This document shows, piece after piece, positions 12,353-25,825 of a stretch of DNA of 64,000 nt. Numbering within the stretch: position 1 is the first letter of the stretch; each line of letters opens with the position of its first letter. A program made the translations under genes and the position numbers. Location: assembly GCA_947034885.2 (NCBI GenBank), contig OX344749.2, positions 1,242,501 through 1,306,500 of the forward strand. The letters are read 5' to 3'. The notes under the pieces were generated by a model, which was given only the letters and a program-made list of their open reading frames with translations, was not told where the DNA came from and did not search any database. Origin of the DNA: Thuidium tamariscinum. Taxonomy: Eukaryota > Streptophyta > Bryopsida > Hypnales > Thuidiaceae.

Positions 12353-13234
12353 TTTGAACGCTTCCCCGGTCTCTCTCTCGCGCGCGCGCCGTCACTGCAA
12401 TGTCATCAACCCTATGAGCTTAGTAAGCCAGGAAATTGCACCACGCCACTGTTTCTGCAAAAACATGATCAATCCGAACGACTCAGATGATGCAATTGTA
12501 CAGTCTTACTTATCCTCTACCTCCCAATTCTCCCTCTCTCTCTTTTCAATGCCGTTCTCCGACTAAGGTAATAGTTGCGTGAGTGCGATTCTCCGCCCCT
12601 CCAGTCAAGATTCAAAATTTGACCAAATTCACTTCTACCAGAAGACAATGGAGTCCAATTCTATATCCACTGATCTCTATTCTCTCCCCCGCATTCTCTC
12701 TCTGTTAGTGCCTCTCTCTAAACTTCGACAAATTCGAAATGATGGAATGTGTTACTGACCCCAAGTCGCTGCCTCAGAGAAATTCCGTCTCTGCCCACAA
12801 GTCGCAATGTCGGAAGCAGAAATGAAGGGAAGCCACAATGATGGAAGAGAAAGCTAACGTAGTTTACGCATGTGGAGCGCCAGGACTGATTGAGACTTGA
12901 GAAGGGTAGGTGGGGCACACGTCCGATTGCAATCCCATTGGTAGCGCAAGACGTCATTCAACAGAGAGTCTCAGCCTGCAGAGTGTTTGGAAGGTTCCGA
13001 GGGAATTCTATAAATGGCTCCACGTGCATACAAATGTGTAATAAATGTGCTACCATTTTTGAAGGCTCTCCGGAAACTTCTCATCTCTGTTAACCTCAAA
13101 GTGACAAAGAGGACAGAAAGTGTGAGTGACAAAAAATTCCTCACACAGTTTTACTTTGAGTTCAAAGTGCAGTAACTTTTGCATTCAAGGTCTAAATTCA
13201 ATAAAACTTGTTGGGAAAGTCGTGTTCTCCCCTC
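12353..13234. other. Upstream region of the strictosidine-synthase-like gene
   Basis: CT-rich tracts at 12370-12385 and 12525-12545 lie on the plus strand (GA-rich on the transcribed strand), as often found in plant leaders. No gene seen. The base composition turns AT-rich after about 13100. Confidence 0.4.
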
Positions 13235-14010
13235 TAGTTTGTGTGGTGAAATTTTCAGATGAATCCAAGATGTATTGATTTTTTGGAAGCCAATCAAAGT
13301 TCACAACTTCAATTTGAGTTCACCAAACTGCATTTTAGGGCCTTGTATCTCCTTCATCCATTGCTCATTTTCAATAAAATTTGTTGGATTTTGTTTCCCT
13401 TGAAGTATAGTTATTGTGGTAAAGTTTTCATGTCAATCCAAGTTGTTGTGAATGTTTGGGAGCAATTCAAAGTTCAAAATCCTACCATTATTGGAGTACA
13501 ATGAACTTCAGTAGCTTGTCTCTTCTTCATACAAAGTCCATTTTCAATCATTCTTTTTAGAAAAGTTGTACATACTAGTCTAGTTTGTGTGGCTAAAATT
13601 TCATGTTAATCCAAGAATTAATGAGTGACTAAGAAGCATTCTAGTAGAATGAGGTTCAACTTTAGATGTGTTTTTTGCAATTTTTCTTGCTAATATTTGA
13701 CATTTCAAAGCCATTTTGTAGACACAATGAATCAATTGAATGAATTTTTTTTTTACCAATGTGTTTGTAACTAGTTTTGAATCATTTTGTAGTGTAAAGT
13801 TTTTCATTTGAATAGGTTTAGAAATCAAATTTCACCTCCAAATGTATTTTTGGGAAAATTTCAGCATTCATTTTCAACACTAAAACATTATGATCTTGCA
13901 ATTTATTCAGCCAAATGACTCCAAATTTTATACATGTCATCTATAGCATGTACACTACAAGATTGTACGGTTGAGATTTGTATAACTTGAAGACATTTAG
14001 ATCCATAAAG
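13235..14010 (+). repeat. Dispersed repeat with internal units of about 170-180 bp (copy A)
   Basis: The phrase resembling GTGTGGTGAAATTTTCA, followed by AATCCAAG, recurs at about 13242, 13412 and 13587, so the stretch is built of diverged units of roughly 175 bp. The whole block also occurs in reverse orientation at 47990-49080. No coding capacity. The family is unknown to me; it could be a decayed satellite or the non-coding part of a transposon. Confidence 0.7.
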
Positions 14011-16097
14011 CTTCAAAAGCAATGATGTTTTTGAACCCCATAAATTGAATGTTACTATGGAGTTAAGCAATGAGACTCATCTCTAGAATTGACGATTTTT
14101 GAAAAATCATTACAAAAACCTACTTGGAAGAATATTTTGGAATTGAGATGCAAATCAAAGTTGTAGAGTTTGAATTTTAGATTCCATGCATTTGGTTAGA
14201 TTTACCAATGCTATCACTAATATGTTTCTATAAATTTTAGAAGGAAAAATTCAAAATTCCTTCAAAATTCAATTACAAAAAAAATGTTGTCATTTTTGGA
14301 GTAATTTTGTTGGTATGGATTTGAAATGATGTTTATCTTGATATGGTGATTTTTTGAAATTTTTGTATTCTTTGATTCTATGACTTTGTGATTTCAAATC
14401 TTTAATAGAAAGTTATGAACAAGAGGGACACCTAAAGAGAAAATGAATGACAAAAATCCTTTCAAAGAGTATTTAATGAGTTGTTGTTTTTCCCAAATTG
14501 TCAATTTTTGGCAATGACTTCATTTTTACAATTTTAGGTTTGAATTAGAGCCAATGCAATTTTGGCTTAATCAACCACTTGATATACTTTCAAAATTATA
14601 ACTTTAGAAGAATATGTACTCTAGTAACATCAAATCCACCTTTGGCTAGGACAACAACTTCATAAAGTATCTCTAAAAATTAAGGTGACTTTCATCCAAG
14701 GTATAATAATGAGAAATAAATCTAATCTTCAATCCGTACATTGTCTAGAAATTGGATGTCCACATGCTTCAATTAACCCTTGTAAGGTGTAGCTAATTGC
14801 CTGGGCTTGAATTTCTAGTGTTTCACATTTTTGTTCTAGTTCTTTTCTGTATTGGACAAAACATGAAATTATAAACATCTTGGCAAAGTTGTGGAGCAAA
14901 TTACAAGATTAAAAAAATAAAATAAAAGAATTAAAGGAGTAAAAATTATACCTAGGCAAAGATCATATTCTATATATTTACAATGAATACACCAATTTTT
15001 CTCCACACTTCACTAAGGTGTAAAATATTCAAAAAATTACAAAGTATGCTATATACATACCTCAATTCCATCTACTTTTAAGGCCCCAACAAACCAATTC
15101 CTCAAATCCTAAATTTAGATTGTATAAAAAAAATGTAGCATATCTATAGCATATTTTACTAGCCAACATCCTATTAGGAACCACTAACATAGAGGTAGTG
15201 TACATTTTTCTTTCTTCAATGTACCAATAGTTTACATTTCAAGAGGCAGTCGCTTTTAATGATCATTGCATTTCAACTTAACAATTTGTAACTTATTCCA
15301 TGAAGTTTCAAAAATTATGAAACAACTTGGATTAGATGCTAATTCCACTTTCCTTCCTATAAAAATTTATTGAAAATTGTTTCAAAATGTTTAGTTTTCT
15401 CCAAGCACAATGAGCTTATGCATCAAGAACCTTTATTGTCTAGATGAGGCCTGAAACATGTTTCCTAAGGTACTTTTCCACTGGAGGTGCTAAAATAACA
15501 TATGGGATGACAAAATGTGGAGAATGGCAAATGTAGGAAACTTCATTAGAAAATGGGGGGACGGATTGAATCTCGATTTGCATCCATTGTTCAAATTCTA
15601 AGAGGATTTATACATAGACAACTAGAAATACGGCTTGACTTTTTCATAAAGATTGTATGTTTGTATGCCATATAGAAATAATGACATCCCATTTTGTCCA
15701 TGACCAAGTGAATCAACTTTGTCAGGCTTGCAATGGTCTCCATTCAATTATGTCCAGATTGAAAATGCCTCCTACGATTGGTGAATGAAGTACCCTAAGC
15801 TCCCATGTGACTACCGTAGTCACGCATGTACCAAAATAGATCGCAAGAGATAGGTGGTGTTCTCAGATTGCGCCTTCTTGAGTCATCACCTTCAACAATA
15901 TTGTTTGTAAAAGAGAAGGCTGTATATAAAATTCTTTGATCATGCAACGATTGCTTGAAGGCCTACATGTGAGTACACGGATGGAGTGCAAGAATTGGGT
16001 AATTGTTAGGAGCTTTGAGTAGAGGCTGGATTGTACCAAACATTAAATGCCGGTTAGAATTACTTCAGGATTGCTTGAGGCATCATTTAGAGGAAAG
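14011..16097. other. AT-rich spacer, no gene seen
   Basis: Long runs of A and T, no open frame of substance, no terminal repeats that I can pair. Likely decayed repeat DNA. Confidence 0.5.
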
Positions 16098-16407
16098 ATG
16101 GCCAATTTCGTTAAAATGGTAGTATTCCATTAGTTTGACATTTTTGACAGTTCAGACCGCGTGGTCTGAAATCTAAAACAGTCATAGATTTTTGAAATCT
16201 ACATGTGTTGTAGATGTATGAAATCTACACCTGTCCAAGATGTTTAAACTACGCGGTCTGAAATCTAAACTTGTCATAGATTTTGAAAATCTACATACAT
16301 CCTAGATGTTTGAAATCTATACCATTCCTAGATGTCAGTTTTCAATTCAGACCGCACGATCTGAAAAATGGCATAAGGAATACTGCCATTTTAACGAAAT
16401 TCGCCAT
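16098..16407. mobile_element. Non-autonomous TIR element (MITE) of about 310 bp
   Basis: The left end (ATGGCCAATTTCGTTAAAAT) and the reverse complement of the right end (ATGGCGAATTTCGTTAAAAT) match over about 30 bases. The interior holds three copies of a palindromic phrase around CAGACCGCGTGGTCTG and alternating ATCTACA/TGTAGAT stretches, so it can fold extensively. No coding frame. I cannot see a clean target duplication, so the superfamily is unassigned. Confidence 0.65.
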
Positions 16408-18239
16408 AAAGGTGGGTCTTTCATCGTCTCTCCTGTTTTGGTAGGAATTTAGGTGTCTTGTTGAAGTTCAGGGTGTTCAAGTCATGAGCAACTCTCCTAC
16501 TCGAGTACATAGTAGAAGCACGGATGGTCAAGGCAACAATAGAGGGCATCGGGGGCACAATCCTCGCAACATTGGGAGGACTGCAACTCAATGGCCTAAG
16601 CTACCTAGCACCCCAATTGAGCATGCAAATGCAGTTGATTGCGTGTAATGTTGGTTGGAGTCATTTAGTGTGGACCATAGAAAAATTGCCATCATTCAGA
16701 GCACGCTCAATCGGAATTACTTGTTGTCCGTCCTTCTTCCTACACCTACAATAAGTAGGCGAGAAAATAGAACATTAGTTGACAATAGAGTGTGCAAATT
16801 TAGATTTTTTAAGCACATTGATATGTTGTTGGGTTGACAAGAGGGTTGACCAGACTGAGCACCCTCCAAGAAAGATTTGATCGCATTGTATCCCTGTCTA
16901 TTGTCTTTTGTATATGAGACATTATTTGTCCACTAGGGCATGAGGTGCGGCCAAGAGTGAAGCCTCCTGTGTAATTGCCTTTTCTTAAACAGTTCACCAT
17001 AGCAAATCTTATGATGAATAGTTGAGATTCATGAAGTTTGAAAAAATGTAACCATATGTGCTGCATACAGAAGATGACATATAAGCAATCGAGAAGGGCT
17101 AGAAGGTTGGAAGGGCCTTAATTATTCTTGACAAAGTTCTTGTTAGATTCATAGTTTGAAGGTGATAAAGTTTAAAGTTTTGTATTCACCTCAAAGCTTA
17201 CAACTTGCCAATGTTGTAGATATGAGGCTTTGAATTGCACAGTATGGGAGTTGTCCACAATCAATGTGCAGATTTGTAGAATGTTTAAAAGTGTGACCAC
17301 CGTCTTTCACGTGTTCCAAAATTCTTGAGCTTCACAAACACAAAATTCACCTTGTATTCATCAGTTGGATTCAACAAAGGGCCATTCAATATTAGTACAT
17401 GGCTAAATAGTCTTGCATCAATAGCCTTTGATCCTGTGGACATTGGCTCATTGTCATGACGAACAGACACTTTATTCACGCCGGACTGCTTTTCATAGTG
17501 GATCGGAGTTTATTATATTATATTATACATGGCTAAAAAAGTGATGTTGCTTCAAATAGTTTGCAGATTGTAAAAACCCCTCTAGACATTAAAGGGTTAA
17601 GGTAAACTTTCATGTTGTATCAGGATTAGTTTTAAATATTTTATGGAATCAGGAGGCAAAGTTTCCTTCGGTGAGTTTAGTGATCATGATGCATCATGGC
17701 ATGATGCTTTTCCTTCTATATGAAAAGGAAAAAACTAAATTTTAATATATCTTTGCCTTGTTGTCAAACTAGAAATAAATAAGTTTTTTTAGCATACAAT
17801 GTTCAAAATCCTTGTTCAAGATCTAACAAAAATTAAAGATAACTTAATAGCCGAAACCATATTCATTTGCTTACTGGAATGTTTTTGGAATGAGATCTCT
17901 GTACAGATCATGAATGAATTGGTGTAATCCCTCTAGATCCTTATACTCTCCTTGTGAAAAACATTTTGCCCAACATGCATTTCTTGCAATAGAAACTCAA
18001 AAAAATTAGTTGAGGCCTTTCAACTTTGGAAAAATCTCGAGAGTATTTTTGTTGTTTTGATAGCTTTATCACACACAATGCAATGCACTCAAAAGAGGTT
18101 GTCACCTCTTGGTTTGCATTAGTTCCGCCCCCCTTTGTCAAAAAAATCACAAGCCGTTGATTTAAGAAGAAAAAAAGTGCTTCCCCTCCTAAATGTCGTT
18201 GATTTCTTAAGAAATCACAAGCCATTGATCTTTGTGAGA
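16408..18239. other. Spacer, no gene seen
   Basis: Several open frames of 60-90 codons exist (16524-16754, 17066-16809, 17479-17285, 18225-17941), but none has recognisable domains and codon use looks random. Confidence 0.45.
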
Positions 18240-18480
18240 TTTAATTTGAGCTATCCAAATACAAATTCAGAATACAATACCAAATATGGATACAAATACT
18301 TGAATATGGATACTTGAATACTACATACAGATAATTGAATACTAAACATGGATATGGATATGGTTTGCACATATTAGATATAGATACGACACATGGATAT
18401 AGATGTATAGAACCCCATATTAAATATGGAATATGAATATGATATACAAATGTATGTCCCATATTGACTATATGGAATCC
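18240..18480. repeat. Low-complexity ATGGATA-rich tract
   Basis: Variants of ATGGATA, GAATAC and TACAAAT recur irregularly for about 240 bases, interrupted by point changes. It looks like an old short-unit tandem array. Confidence 0.6.
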
Positions 18481-18631
18481 ATCATCTCAAAATTATAAGA
18501 GGAGATGGTGTGTGTAAGTGTATTTAACTAAATTTTAATATTAAAAATTTTACAATGAAATAAAATTTTATAATTTTTGAGCCCATTGTGTAACAGTTTG
18601 TCACACAATGGACAATGACAATGACAATGAG

Positions 18632-18751
18632 CTCAAAAGAGGAAGTTACTACCTATACACAATGTTTGAAAATTTCCAGAAAAATGATGGGTTCAAAAGG
18701 GGCAGTTACTATCCATACTCAGTGTTTGAAAATTTCCAGAAAAACAGCATC
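18632..18751. repeat. 60-bp direct duplication
   Basis: Two adjacent copies of a 60-base unit, each running from TCAAAAG through GTTACTA to GTTTGAAAATTTCCAGAAAA, differ by a few substitutions. Because the period is a multiple of three, the small open frame here shows a protein repeat, but nothing suggests that it is expressed. Confidence 0.65.
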
Positions 18752-19079
18752 GATAAACTTGTAAAACCTTGCTCAATAGTGGCAGAATCTTCTTTAAATT
18801 TTTTAGTAGTTAGAAGCTAAAGAAAAAAGGTTTTGAATTAAGGCAATATTTAATTCTAAAATGAATGACTTCTTTGTGGTCTTCCATTTAATCAAACCTT
18901 TACCCCACAGAAGCATACAACTATCTGTACATAAACATCCTTCAAAATTATCTTCATCTCATCTCAAATTTTCAAGTCTTTTTTTCCTTTTTTATTTGGA
19001 TTTGTACAAAATTTCATTGATAATCTTTAGGTTAAAACATAATTGTGACTATGGATTACTTTTGAATCTATGATTAAAT

Positions 19080-19247
19080 TCATTCTTACAAGTACACATG
19101 TTGGTAGATTTTCAATATCTTTTTCTCACAAATTTTCTTTTAAATTTTAAATTTGGTACATAGGTTATTAACATAGAATTGTCTTGTAAAAAAATTTATT
19201 GTAAAAAACACAATCTTTCAGTCCTTGGGAGGGTGTCAAAGTTGGTA
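19080..19247 (+). repeat. Left part of an older dispersed repeat interrupted by the CACTA element
   Basis: This stretch contains ACACATGTTGGTAGATTTTC and ends with CTTGGGAGGGTGTCAAAGTT immediately before the transposon. The same sequence continues after the transposon at 34000, and related units occur at 34165-34418 and throughout 44911-46315. It is therefore the pre-insertion host repeat. Confidence 0.8.
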
Positions 19248-20599
19248 CACTACAAGAAAATAGGGTCAAATGTGACTGCAAGAGAATGACTTCTTGTCCA
19301 CAATGAGTAAAGAATGACTGCCACTTCCTAATTGCACCATGGTTGCCTTCAAATGAGTGTTTTAGTCATTCTGCAGTTGGAAACATGACTACCAGACGAC
19401 AAAAGAACGAGGTCTATTGTTCATCCACTATTTTCTGTTCACAAAGTTGGAAGAAAGTGATTGGAGTACAGAAAGTTGCAACGTAGTCGTGGATTTGTAC
19501 TGCAAAATGACTTCCTATGCCGTCTTGTAACTGAGGTTCACTTTAGAGTGACTAAAAAATGACTAAATTGACAATAAGAGTCATGTTTTTGGTTAAGTAA
19601 AGGTCAAAGATGGTTGACGTGTCTCTGCTATTTCTTTTACTTCCGGTATTGCCCACAGAAGAACAGGCTATAGGTATTAGATGCAGAATTGTACATAGAA
19701 TTAGCTTAAGAACACTGTCTCGCTTATTATTATATTTTGTAAATTTAATTAGAGTTACATTTTGAAAAAGTCAACTTAGATAGACTCTTCAACTTCTGTA
19801 TATATGACTTCAACCTTAGCTGAAATAACTATGCTTCTAACTTCTTTTCTCTCTTTTCCTTTTTTTCTCTTTTGAATACCAAAATTAAAATTTAAATTAA
19901 AATTTATTTTTTATGTGGGTGCCCTTAATTAATATTTTAGGATTGCACTTCTCACTTTTCAGTATATTTCCTTTTCTTCTATAGTTAATTAAAATTTATG
20001 CTTTCACACATACTTTGCATTTTTTTTTCATTTCCTATTTTTTTTTCTTTTTATTATCTACTAATTATCTTCTTCTTCTTGTTCTATATAAACTTAATTT
20101 TATTTTCTCTTCGTTCATTATTTTGGGTGGTATTTCTTCCCTTCCATATTTTTTTGGTTTTTCTAGGTTTGCTCTTTAGTTCTTCTTCTGGGAGTGTTTA
20201 AGTGATGCAGTAATGATATCACAGGAACAATTTCTGGACATTCCTACCATAGCCCAATACTTCACTTACAAACACCTCATACTGATCACATTTCCATTAG
20301 TTTGGGTCTCCAATACAAGACAGAAAGTAATGTTGTGTAGACATTAAAACTAGCTTAGAGCGACCTCGTCTTACATACATGACTACGCGGTATGTCACAT
20401 ATTACTATAGAATGACTTCTTAAAAATACAGAAAGTTCTGTAGAAGTCATTTTGTAGTTGTCAATGACTAATGCAAAAGAATTACTTCCACTTGAACAGA
20501 ACTAATTCATACTCTGATTTTGCATGAACCACTTTACAATATACGGAGTCACGGACACACTAAATCTATTAGGCATATTCTAACAATGCCCCTATATTC

Positions 20600-23500
20600 C
20601 TAGAATGACTCATGCGCCAATAAATTGTCTTCAGTGGACAATTCGATTGCACCTACCAAATTCACTACTTCAGTGGGAAGAGGCCACCTCTGAGGAGCAG
20701 TCAATCCTTCTGTCTCCACTGACGTGCTAATGAAGGCGTCTGTATTGTCCAGCACTTCCCGCTTGGCTCTTGGTTCTTTACGTAGAACAACTTTCCATCC
20801 CGGTTTGTCGACAACATCCGAGAAAAAAACTTGTGTGGCTTGGCTAGGAAAAATAAAAGGCTCCGACATACGAGGCAGTTTGTGTCGGAAATTTACTACA
20901 AGGAATCCTGCTTCATCTCGGGTATATGTAGGGTTCCCTCGAGTATCTTGGGGCTTTATCCACTCACACCGCAATAGGATGATCTGAGTATGAAGTGTTC
21001 CATAATCCAATGACAATATGTCTTTCAAGACCCCAACATAGTTCACTGACAAGTCTCCAGTACTTCCTGCTGGTTGCTCAAACATTGAAGCAACACCGCT
21101 ATTGTAGCTTATCAATCTATTAGTGCTTTCATCTTCAGCACGGAAGTGGTTACCAAATGCGGTTACCCGTGCATATCGGGTTGCTCGTTGCGAGGGCTTC
21201 TGGCTAAGAAGAAAGCGGTCCATATCCTCAGGATTACGCAAATCCATCTCTGAATCACGCACCGTACTGTGAACCCATTCAGCTAGTGTTGGCGTTGATG
21301 GATTTTCACGTTCCTCAGCTTTCCACTTCCTACATACACCACCTCAATTATTTTTATAACCTTGCACGGAGTGCACGCTTGCATGCCCTGACAGATCTAT
21401 GAAGGCATTTATACTTCAGAACTCTAACAATACATTTCTATAAAGCATGTTCAAATGACTCGCATATGACTACAGGCAGTTCACTGGAAGTCGTATTCAA
21501 GTACTGATTTATGGTTATGACTACGGAACGACTTTGTAATAACTTTTATTCTACTATAGAGCATAAGCTGAACAGAGTATCTAGGACAATTGTGCCCAAG
21601 TAAGCACTTCCAGAACATTCTATTATAGAGATTTGGTGTGAGAATGGATTGAAAGACTTACTCATACAAATCCTGCATACTGGAGACATTTGTGAGCACA
21701 TATTGATGGGCTAGGTCTCGTAGCTCACTACTCATTACGTATGTTTTTCCAGCGCCTTGTAAAACCTCCTCTGCGTCACCATATTCTTCATCTTCATCCC
21801 ATACTCATCTTTGCGTAGCTTCAAATTTGTGCAAGTACTCTGTAATGAAGCCAAGGCACTCATCTTTCAAGTATCCCTCTGCCATACATGCTTCGGGACG
21901 TGCCATGTTTCGAACATGGTTTTTAAGGACCTTCAAGTAACGTTCCACTGGATACATCCATCTTGTACTAACTGGTCCACAAAGGTCAAGTTCCTTTGCA
22001 AGATGATAGGGTAGATGCGTCATGATGTCAAAAAAAGACGGTGGAAATTGCATCTCCAACAACGCCATACTTTCTACAACATCAACCTCTAGTGATGGAA
22101 AATCTGCAGGATTATACACCTTTGTGCAAAGGCGTCGGAAGACCTTGCACATTCGCATCACAGCCATTCGAGGGCCAGGCTGCATCAACCCTCTAAGCGC
22201 TAGAGGCAACAATTGTTGCATTAGAATGTGATAGTCATGGGATTTCAGCCCCCCAAAATTCTTTTTACGAATACACTTACCTATGTCTGAACAGTAACCA
22301 CTCGGTGTCTTCACTGACTCAGTGCAGCGAGCAAACTTCTCAAATTCCTCATCTGACAAAGTGTATGGTGCATGTGGCTTCACCATCTTCCCTGGTTTTC
22401 TTGGATTCGGAGTCAACCAAAGATGCCTTCTAATGTTCCGCCTTTGTAAGTCCCTCCTAACCTTCACAGTGTCTTTCTTGCCTGTTATGGTCTTCAAAAA
22501 ATTCTTGGCCAAATTCAATTCGCAATGCATGACGTCAAGTGTGTAGCGAATGAGGAGATACTGTGAAGGAACAGATCATTCACATAGTCAGTTCCTTCAG
22601 TAACAACACAAATTCTTCCTTCACGTATAGAAACATTGACGGAAATTCAGCCCTCTCTACAGCTTTGAAGAATTAAGCCCTGACTCTCTATAGCTCTTAC
22701 ATTTCATGTCTATACTATGTCACTGCCCACATGAAATCACGGATACCCATCCATCACTTCCCATTGTAATTTGCGTACATTCTTCTATAACTTTGTTTAA
22801 GCAGAAATCAATGTATAATCATTCTACGACAATGTTTCTTCTTTGCTACTCAAAAGTCACTAGAACTCTACTTCGAAACTGTATTTCAGTCGTAATCTAG
22901 TCATTTCCAACTCCTCATGACACAGAGCTTTGTTCCTTACCTTCCAATAAGGGAGTCGATATAGAATGCAGAGGCGCTTCAAACCGTGGAGTTTGGATGG
23001 GTCCCCAGCTGAACCTTCTCTATTTCCAGCTGCTTTCCATGCCTGGAATTCTTCAGCATAGCGCATTTGATCCTCAACACTGACTTCACGTGGTTTTGGC
23101 CGGTCCTCCATTTTTCCATCAAAGTGGTCTTTCATTTCAGCCAATCTGTAAGGATGGTCTTCAGGAAGCCATCGCCTAGTACCTCCATATGTTTGCTTTC
23201 CAAGTTCCATGGAATGCTCAGCACCTAAGTCAATACCACACCAAGGACATGCTGCGTAACCTTGGTGTGAGAATCCACCTACTGTGCCATATCCTGGAAA
23301 GTCATGAATCGTCCACAAGAGCATAGCTCGCAGCTGGAAGGCCCTAGTACCAACATCTTTAGTAATGTCATAGGCCGGAACTCCTGTCCACAACTCGAGA
23401 AGTTCTTCTACAAGGGGCTCGAGATAAACATCAAAAACTTCAGAAGTCACTGACTCCCTCCCTGGAATCAACAAAGCAAGGAGCACAAAAAAAATTTTGG

Positions 23501-24725
23501 TGCTCAACCATGGAGGTAGATTGTAATTGAGCAATAGTACCGGCCAAGTGGACCAAGAAGATTTGTTCTGCTTGAAAGGATTGACTCCGTCTGCAGCTAA
23601 GGCGAAGTGAACATTTCTAGGGTCATTTGCAAATGTAGGATCCACATTATCGTGGAAGTGTCTCCAAGCCTTCGAATCACAAGGGTGCCTGACAAGTCCA
23701 TCTCCTCCGTCCCGGTTGCTTTGGTTTTCTGCATGCCAGACCATTAGTTTCGAGATTGCAGGACTCCTATACATTCTTTGAAGTCGAGGAACTATTGGGA
23801 AGTGTCTCAGGACCTTCAATGGAAACGTCCGGTGCTCTTCATCTCGATATCTGCGTCCACCGCACTTAGGGCACCGGAGATCATTTTCATGTTCCCCACG
23901 AAAGAGAACACATCCTTTTTCACATGCATGTATAGTATTATAAGTCAAACCCAATTTTGTAGTGAGGCTTTTTGCAACATGAAACGTTTTGGGAAGTGTA
24001 TTTCCCTCTGGCAAAATGTGCTACTGCAAGAGGCTAAATAATTCATTTGCACAATGATTACTAACTCCGTGAATGGTACAAAGGTTCATAAGCAGTACAG
24101 TTGTTGCTAGCTTGCTGGCCCTTGATCCCTCATATAACCTCTCCATTGAATCCTCCAGTGTCGTACCATCAAAGTTTGAGTTGTCACCACCTCCATCCGT
24201 GTCCATGTCGACAGCAGTTGGCTCATCCCGGCATTCCTCAGTCTCTGCACCTTCCTCTGGATCCAAGTCCATCATGCTCTCGTGGACAGAGTCAGCAATT
24301 GCAAAAGCATCTGTAAGTTCACGATGAATTCTCTCTGCTGAAGATTCTGGGTTATCCCTTTCGGGTAATGCTTGTTGAACCATGCCGCGTGTGTCTACAT
24401 CTGCATCAACCTCCACTGCAATATTACCATCCATTCCTTGTTCTCCTTCAGCTGGTCTCCAAATCTGCTGCTCCCACTCTTCATCTGAAGAGTCACGGGA
24501 GCCTGGTCCTGTCCAAACCCTACAATTTGGATGTCGTCCATTCTTTATGAGGTGATCTTTGACATTGCGAATTAATAACTTCTTACACCCCCTGCACTTA
24601 GTGCATGGGCAATGTAATTTTTTGACGTTGTATTCTGTAGCCCTTTGCAATTCTCTGATCCACAGGCAGTCATCACGTAATCGTTGCCTATGACTATCAG
24701 AGAGGGGCAATCTTGCTGGTAACAT
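20600..24725 (-). pseudogene. TNP2-like CACTA transposase, three exons with two in-frame stops
   Basis: Exons 24725-22941, 22560-21662 and 21329-20600 join in phase at GT-AG sites and would give about 1137 residues, normal for TNP2-type transposases. Domains in order: N-terminal transposase-associated zinc-binding domain (LHCPCTKCRGCKKL and KNGRHPNCRVW, residues about 35-75); Transposase_21 catalytic region (ILPEGNTLPKTFHVAKSL, CPKCGGRRYRD, ADGVNPFKQNKSSWSTWPV, FPGYGTVGGFSHQGYAACPWC), which ends across intron 1 at LPYWK/YLLIRYTLDVMHCE; a DUF4218-like block (exon 2, RPEACMAEGYLKDECLGF); and a DUF4216-like block (exon 3, VTAFGNHFRAEDESTNR). Two codons in this otherwise collinear frame are stops: TAG at 24023-24021 (between FSLLQ and HILPEG) and TGA at 21807-21805 (between EATQR and VWDEDEEYGD). 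Both are one C-to-T step from sense codons. Everything else reads intact, so silencing was recent or these stops are tolerated. Confidence 0.88.
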
Positions 24726-25315
24726 TTCCCACAGGATTCGATTCTTGAGTGGCTTCTGAAATCACACGACAATCAGTTATGTTGTTAACATCAATCATGA
24801 CCAAACAAAGCCCTATTATCTTTGCAAATATACATAGGCGCAACGGAACTTGAGGACAACTAAAAAATGACACAGTGAATTTGTAGACCACTTGAAAATA
24901 ACTTTTAACACTTGATAATGACTACATAATGGCTTCTGTGACTTATAAATGACTACATAATGGGTTCTGTGACTTATAAATGACTGGAAGAGGACTTCTA
25001 TGTAACTTCAGAATTAGTGAGAACTAAGAAGGTCATTCAGGCCAAAAAATGCAAATGTGAAGAATTTCTCTTCCAGAGGAACATAGACTCATGGATATAG
25101 ACCTCAAATTCTACAGTCAAAAAGAAAATTATCTTTACAAGAAGTCATTCAGAAATTACTCTTGTACTTCTGTTTTTTATAGTGAATGATCATCATTCGG
25201 GATAGAAGAGTGAAATCGAGCAACAAGGAGAAGACAGTCAAGACACTTCAGCAACATGTATGCAAGTATAGAAATTGAAAATGGTGAAATGAAGTCAAAT
25301 GAATGGAGTCTCCCT

Positions 25316-25825
25316 TCATTTATACAGATATTTAGACAATGCAGCCAATGAAAACTTTTTCTTCCTAGGAGTACTTGCATTCCCTTCAGCAATTGACACG
25401 CTCTCGCTAGGACATGTAGCCCCTAAAATGGGCAATTCTTTTGATGCGGTACAAAGACCTGCAGAAGACACATCATTCAGAGCAAGCGCCCCCTCAACCT
25501 CAACTTGGGAACTAACTTTGTACTCAGACTTCTTAGGTTCAACTACATTTTCGAGCAAGAGAGGGTCCTTCTCACATTTGATGTGCCCGCCTGATGCCGA
25601 GTCTTTCTCTCCTTCTCTTTGATTTCTTTCAATGCTCGAGAGCATTGTTTCCTTTGCGGGACTTTTGGTTTGTGCCACCTCTGCAGACGTGTTTGTCACA
25701 TGTAATGTATGGTTTGCTTGGGGTGTATTTTGCAATCCCTTTTCCTCGTCTGAATCAGAAGTAGGCATTCTTCGCCTCTTCCTAGGAAAGAGCGGTGCGG
25801 CTCTTAGAACTCGATGCTTTGGCAT
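25316..25825 (-). CDS. Small basic protein encoded within the CACTA element, function unknown
   Basis: An ATG-started frame of 169 residues with an N-terminal basic cluster (FPRKRRRMPTSDSDEEKG), a Ser/Glu/Lys-rich middle and a second basic cluster near the end (TPRKKKFSLAALSKYLYK). The clusters look like nuclear-localisation signals. It lies just upstream of the transposase on the same strand and may be an exon of a longer transcript: a splice-like exon ending with donor CTCAG/GTAAGG at 26952 lies further upstream. I recognise no family. Low complexity means it could also be a chance frame. Confidence 0.4.
   Translation of the reverse strand: MPKHRVLRAAPLFPRKRRRMPTSDSDEEKGLQNTPQANHTLHVTNTSAEVAQTKSPAKETMLSSIERNQREGEKDSASGGHIKCEKDPLLLENVVEPKKSEYKVSSQVEVEGALALNDVSSAGLCTASKELPILGATCPSESVSIAEGNASTPRKKKFSLAALSKYLYK

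Noticed and set aside
13640-14060. Part of an LTR retrotransposon
   Set aside because: The repeat pair at 13.2 and 48 kb is inverted, not direct, and no retroelement proteins lie between as a unit.
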